From assembly GCA_024305405.1 (NCBI GenBank), contig JAKNDB010000109.1, forward strand, positions 3,844,001-3,908,000: a stretch of 64,000 nt of DNA. Direction: 5' to 3'. The notes under the pieces are model-generated. The model was not told the origin of the DNA. It worked only from the letters and a program-made list of their open reading frames with translations, and made no database searches. The stretch is from Dirofilaria immitis (Eukaryota; Nematoda; Chromadorea; Rhabditida; Onchocercidae). Below, piece by piece: positions 62,601-64,000 of this stretch (the first letter of the stretch is position 1; every line of letters starts with the position of its first letter). The position numbers were made by a program, and so were the translations under genes.

Positions 62601-64000
62601 ATTTAGAATCAAAAGAGAAATGGCTGAGATATTTCTATTGTTGTCAGAGAAATTTTTATGAATGGAACTCGTAGTAGGCGCGTAAAATTTTTACTGCAAA
62701 TCATTGCGTCTCTTTCTGCATTTCACAATTTTATTATCCCATGTGTTTATTGTTCATCATTTTTCATCTTTTTAGGAACAAAAGATGAGTGGATATTTTT
62801 AGTAAAAATTAAATAATGATGTTTAGATAGTCTTCTTTTATTGGTTTCATAGTAATCACCTCATCAAATCATATAAGTGCTTGGCATAAATACTAAATTA
62901 GGAATGAAAATTTTTGCAGCTAAAAAAATTAAGCAGAGACTGAAGAAATGTAGGTGGATAATGCTGTGGAAGAGGATGGAGAATTCAGTTCCGAGAAATT
63001 TCTGTAGTTATAAGAAAAAATTAAATCCATCAGAAACCGTGACTCATGAAGCAGTGAGGGACCTATAGTTCTCTTGACTACAGTGTCGGTACTTTTTTTT
63101 TATTTTGTGATAAAATTATACGGGTTGTGAGCGCTTGCTTCTCAGCTGATTGTGTTATACCATCGAGTGTACATTATATGATTCAGGTTAAAAAGAACTA
63201 TGAGCAAACAAATTGATAGGTTTATATAAATAGACAGAACGACCACTGAGCGTATTTTATATCTCTCCATAGTAAGCGATAATTTTTGCGAAGGATAATC
63301 AAAAAAGGTGTGGTGGGTAATAAGGGTCATATCTGATTCATGTATATCACCCAATCTTATGCTTTCTCTTTTGTAACAGTTGGCGTATTTAAAATCTGAT
63401 GAATATAATAAGATATTGTTAAAATCATCGGTATGTATTGATGGCATTCCTATGATTTTTTTTTCATGATCATCTCTTCACCCTCCATTTACAATACATT
63501 GGCCGTGTTTTGCTGAGGTCGAGAATTAACAGTGCAATAGCATAGCAATGGATGTATTATTTTGAATAATTATTAAAGTTTTTAGATGATGAGAATTTAA
63601 TCCATTTCCTATATAAATCTTGATTAGTAGCAACAATGGTTATATTTTCACGGCAGTAGATCTCCGTAACACCTAACCAGTAGAGAAAGTGGTTCCATCA
63701 TTTATTGTAGTCGTTGAAATTTTTACATCTTCATTCCAGAATGTTTCAGTCTTTGCGTGGTATATGGAATTGAAGATAGAGATACTTCCTAATCTTTTCT
63801 TATTCCTTTTTATCTTCTATGCTCAGATAATTTTGATAAGAGAGCAAATTTACTTTATTTCAAATTGATTTCGATAATTTAGGGCAGATCAAATGATTCT
63901 TCGCATAGGATGGGAGCGGCGATAACGGAACCCATGGCAGTCGCATCGACCTCTGCAGGTTCTGCTGCTTTTTAACGATGCCGGAAACGGGAACATCATC
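59608..64000 (+). CDS. Unidentified multi-exon gene, cut by the right window edge
   Basis: Exons with matching acceptor and donor sites: 59608-59772 (YVSVHVELAFIEVCPILVSK), 59878-59952 (FSSSLPWMSPTNLAFCCGI), possibly a membrane-helix-rich piece at 59970-60186, 60682-60808 (SEYNSHHATPRSEFLRMSYV), 61554-61652 (LLDRMSGSAFSSVTDILLHF), 62015-62070 (SLYGQIYSEMSNAYTKR), 62126-about 62211, about 62954-63003, and 63883 to the edge (SSHRMGAAITEPMAVASTSA). The 60.7- and 61.6-kb exons join in phase 0. The next junction is off by one, and the last exon loses frame at a five-T run (63969-63973) where one more T would continue AAFLTMPETG. The product is long, partly hydrophobic and partly Ser-rich. I do not recognise it; the true start may lie further left. 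Existence of a gene is likely, exact structure is not. Confidence 0.5.

Overview
This is eukaryotic DNA, almost certainly from a nematode. The window is A+T-rich, genes are split by many introns with GTAAG-type donors and T-rich TTTCAG acceptors, histone H4 has the Cys found in nematode H4 (YCEHAKRK), and the protein set is ordinary metazoan. The general look (long AT-rich introns, loose gene spacing) suggests a parasitic clade III/filarial-type worm more than Caenorhabditis. The species level is inference. There is no operon, phage, CRISPR or bacterial island here.

Genes I can name, left to right: GPKOW splicing factor (-, 7.5-10.6 kb); translation factor eIF1A (+, 12.2-13.4 kb), divergent from a small coiled-coil-like first exon; intron-containing histone H4 (-, 35.2-35.6 kb), divergent from a TBC1D13-type Rab GAP (+, 36.8-40.5 kb); the SIAH E3 ubiquitin ligase (+, 41.9-44.1 kb), convergent with FAHD1 (-, 45.4-46.3 kb); a WWOX/retinol-dehydrogenase-like SDR (-, 48.5-52.1 kb); a winged-helix plus SAM-methyltransferase protein (-, 53.2-56.1 kb); and an unidentified multi-exon gene that runs off the right edge (+, 59.6-64.0 kb). 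Small predicted secreted or membrane proteins lie at 4.4-5.3, 21.2-22.0, 24.0-26.5 and 28.6-29.4 kb. The rest is intergenic or intronic DNA with short repeats, several long inverted repeats, a 92-bp (AC)n tract, and a 66-bp fragment of 5.8S rRNA.

The most important observation for anyone using this sequence is technical. Six conserved genes (eIF1A, TBC1D13, SIAH three times, FAHD1, GPKOW, the methyltransferase) each lose frame by exactly one base, always a loss within a run of identical bases, while exon phases and flanking protein are otherwise perfect. Two less certain genes show the same pattern. This looks like uncorrected homopolymer deletion in the assembly, not pseudogenes, and it hides these genes from simple ORF finders.

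The most interesting biological candidates are: a 57-nt near-perfect inverted repeat that brackets a single signal-peptide exon at 24 kb (a layout known to favour exon circularisation); a 71-nt inverted repeat inside a methyltransferase intron; the divergent H4 with an intron and a Gly-to-Ser change; an SDR whose catalytic Lys is replaced by Thr; and a tiny CC/CCW-type membrane protein at 4.4 kb. I found no clearly new multi-gene system.
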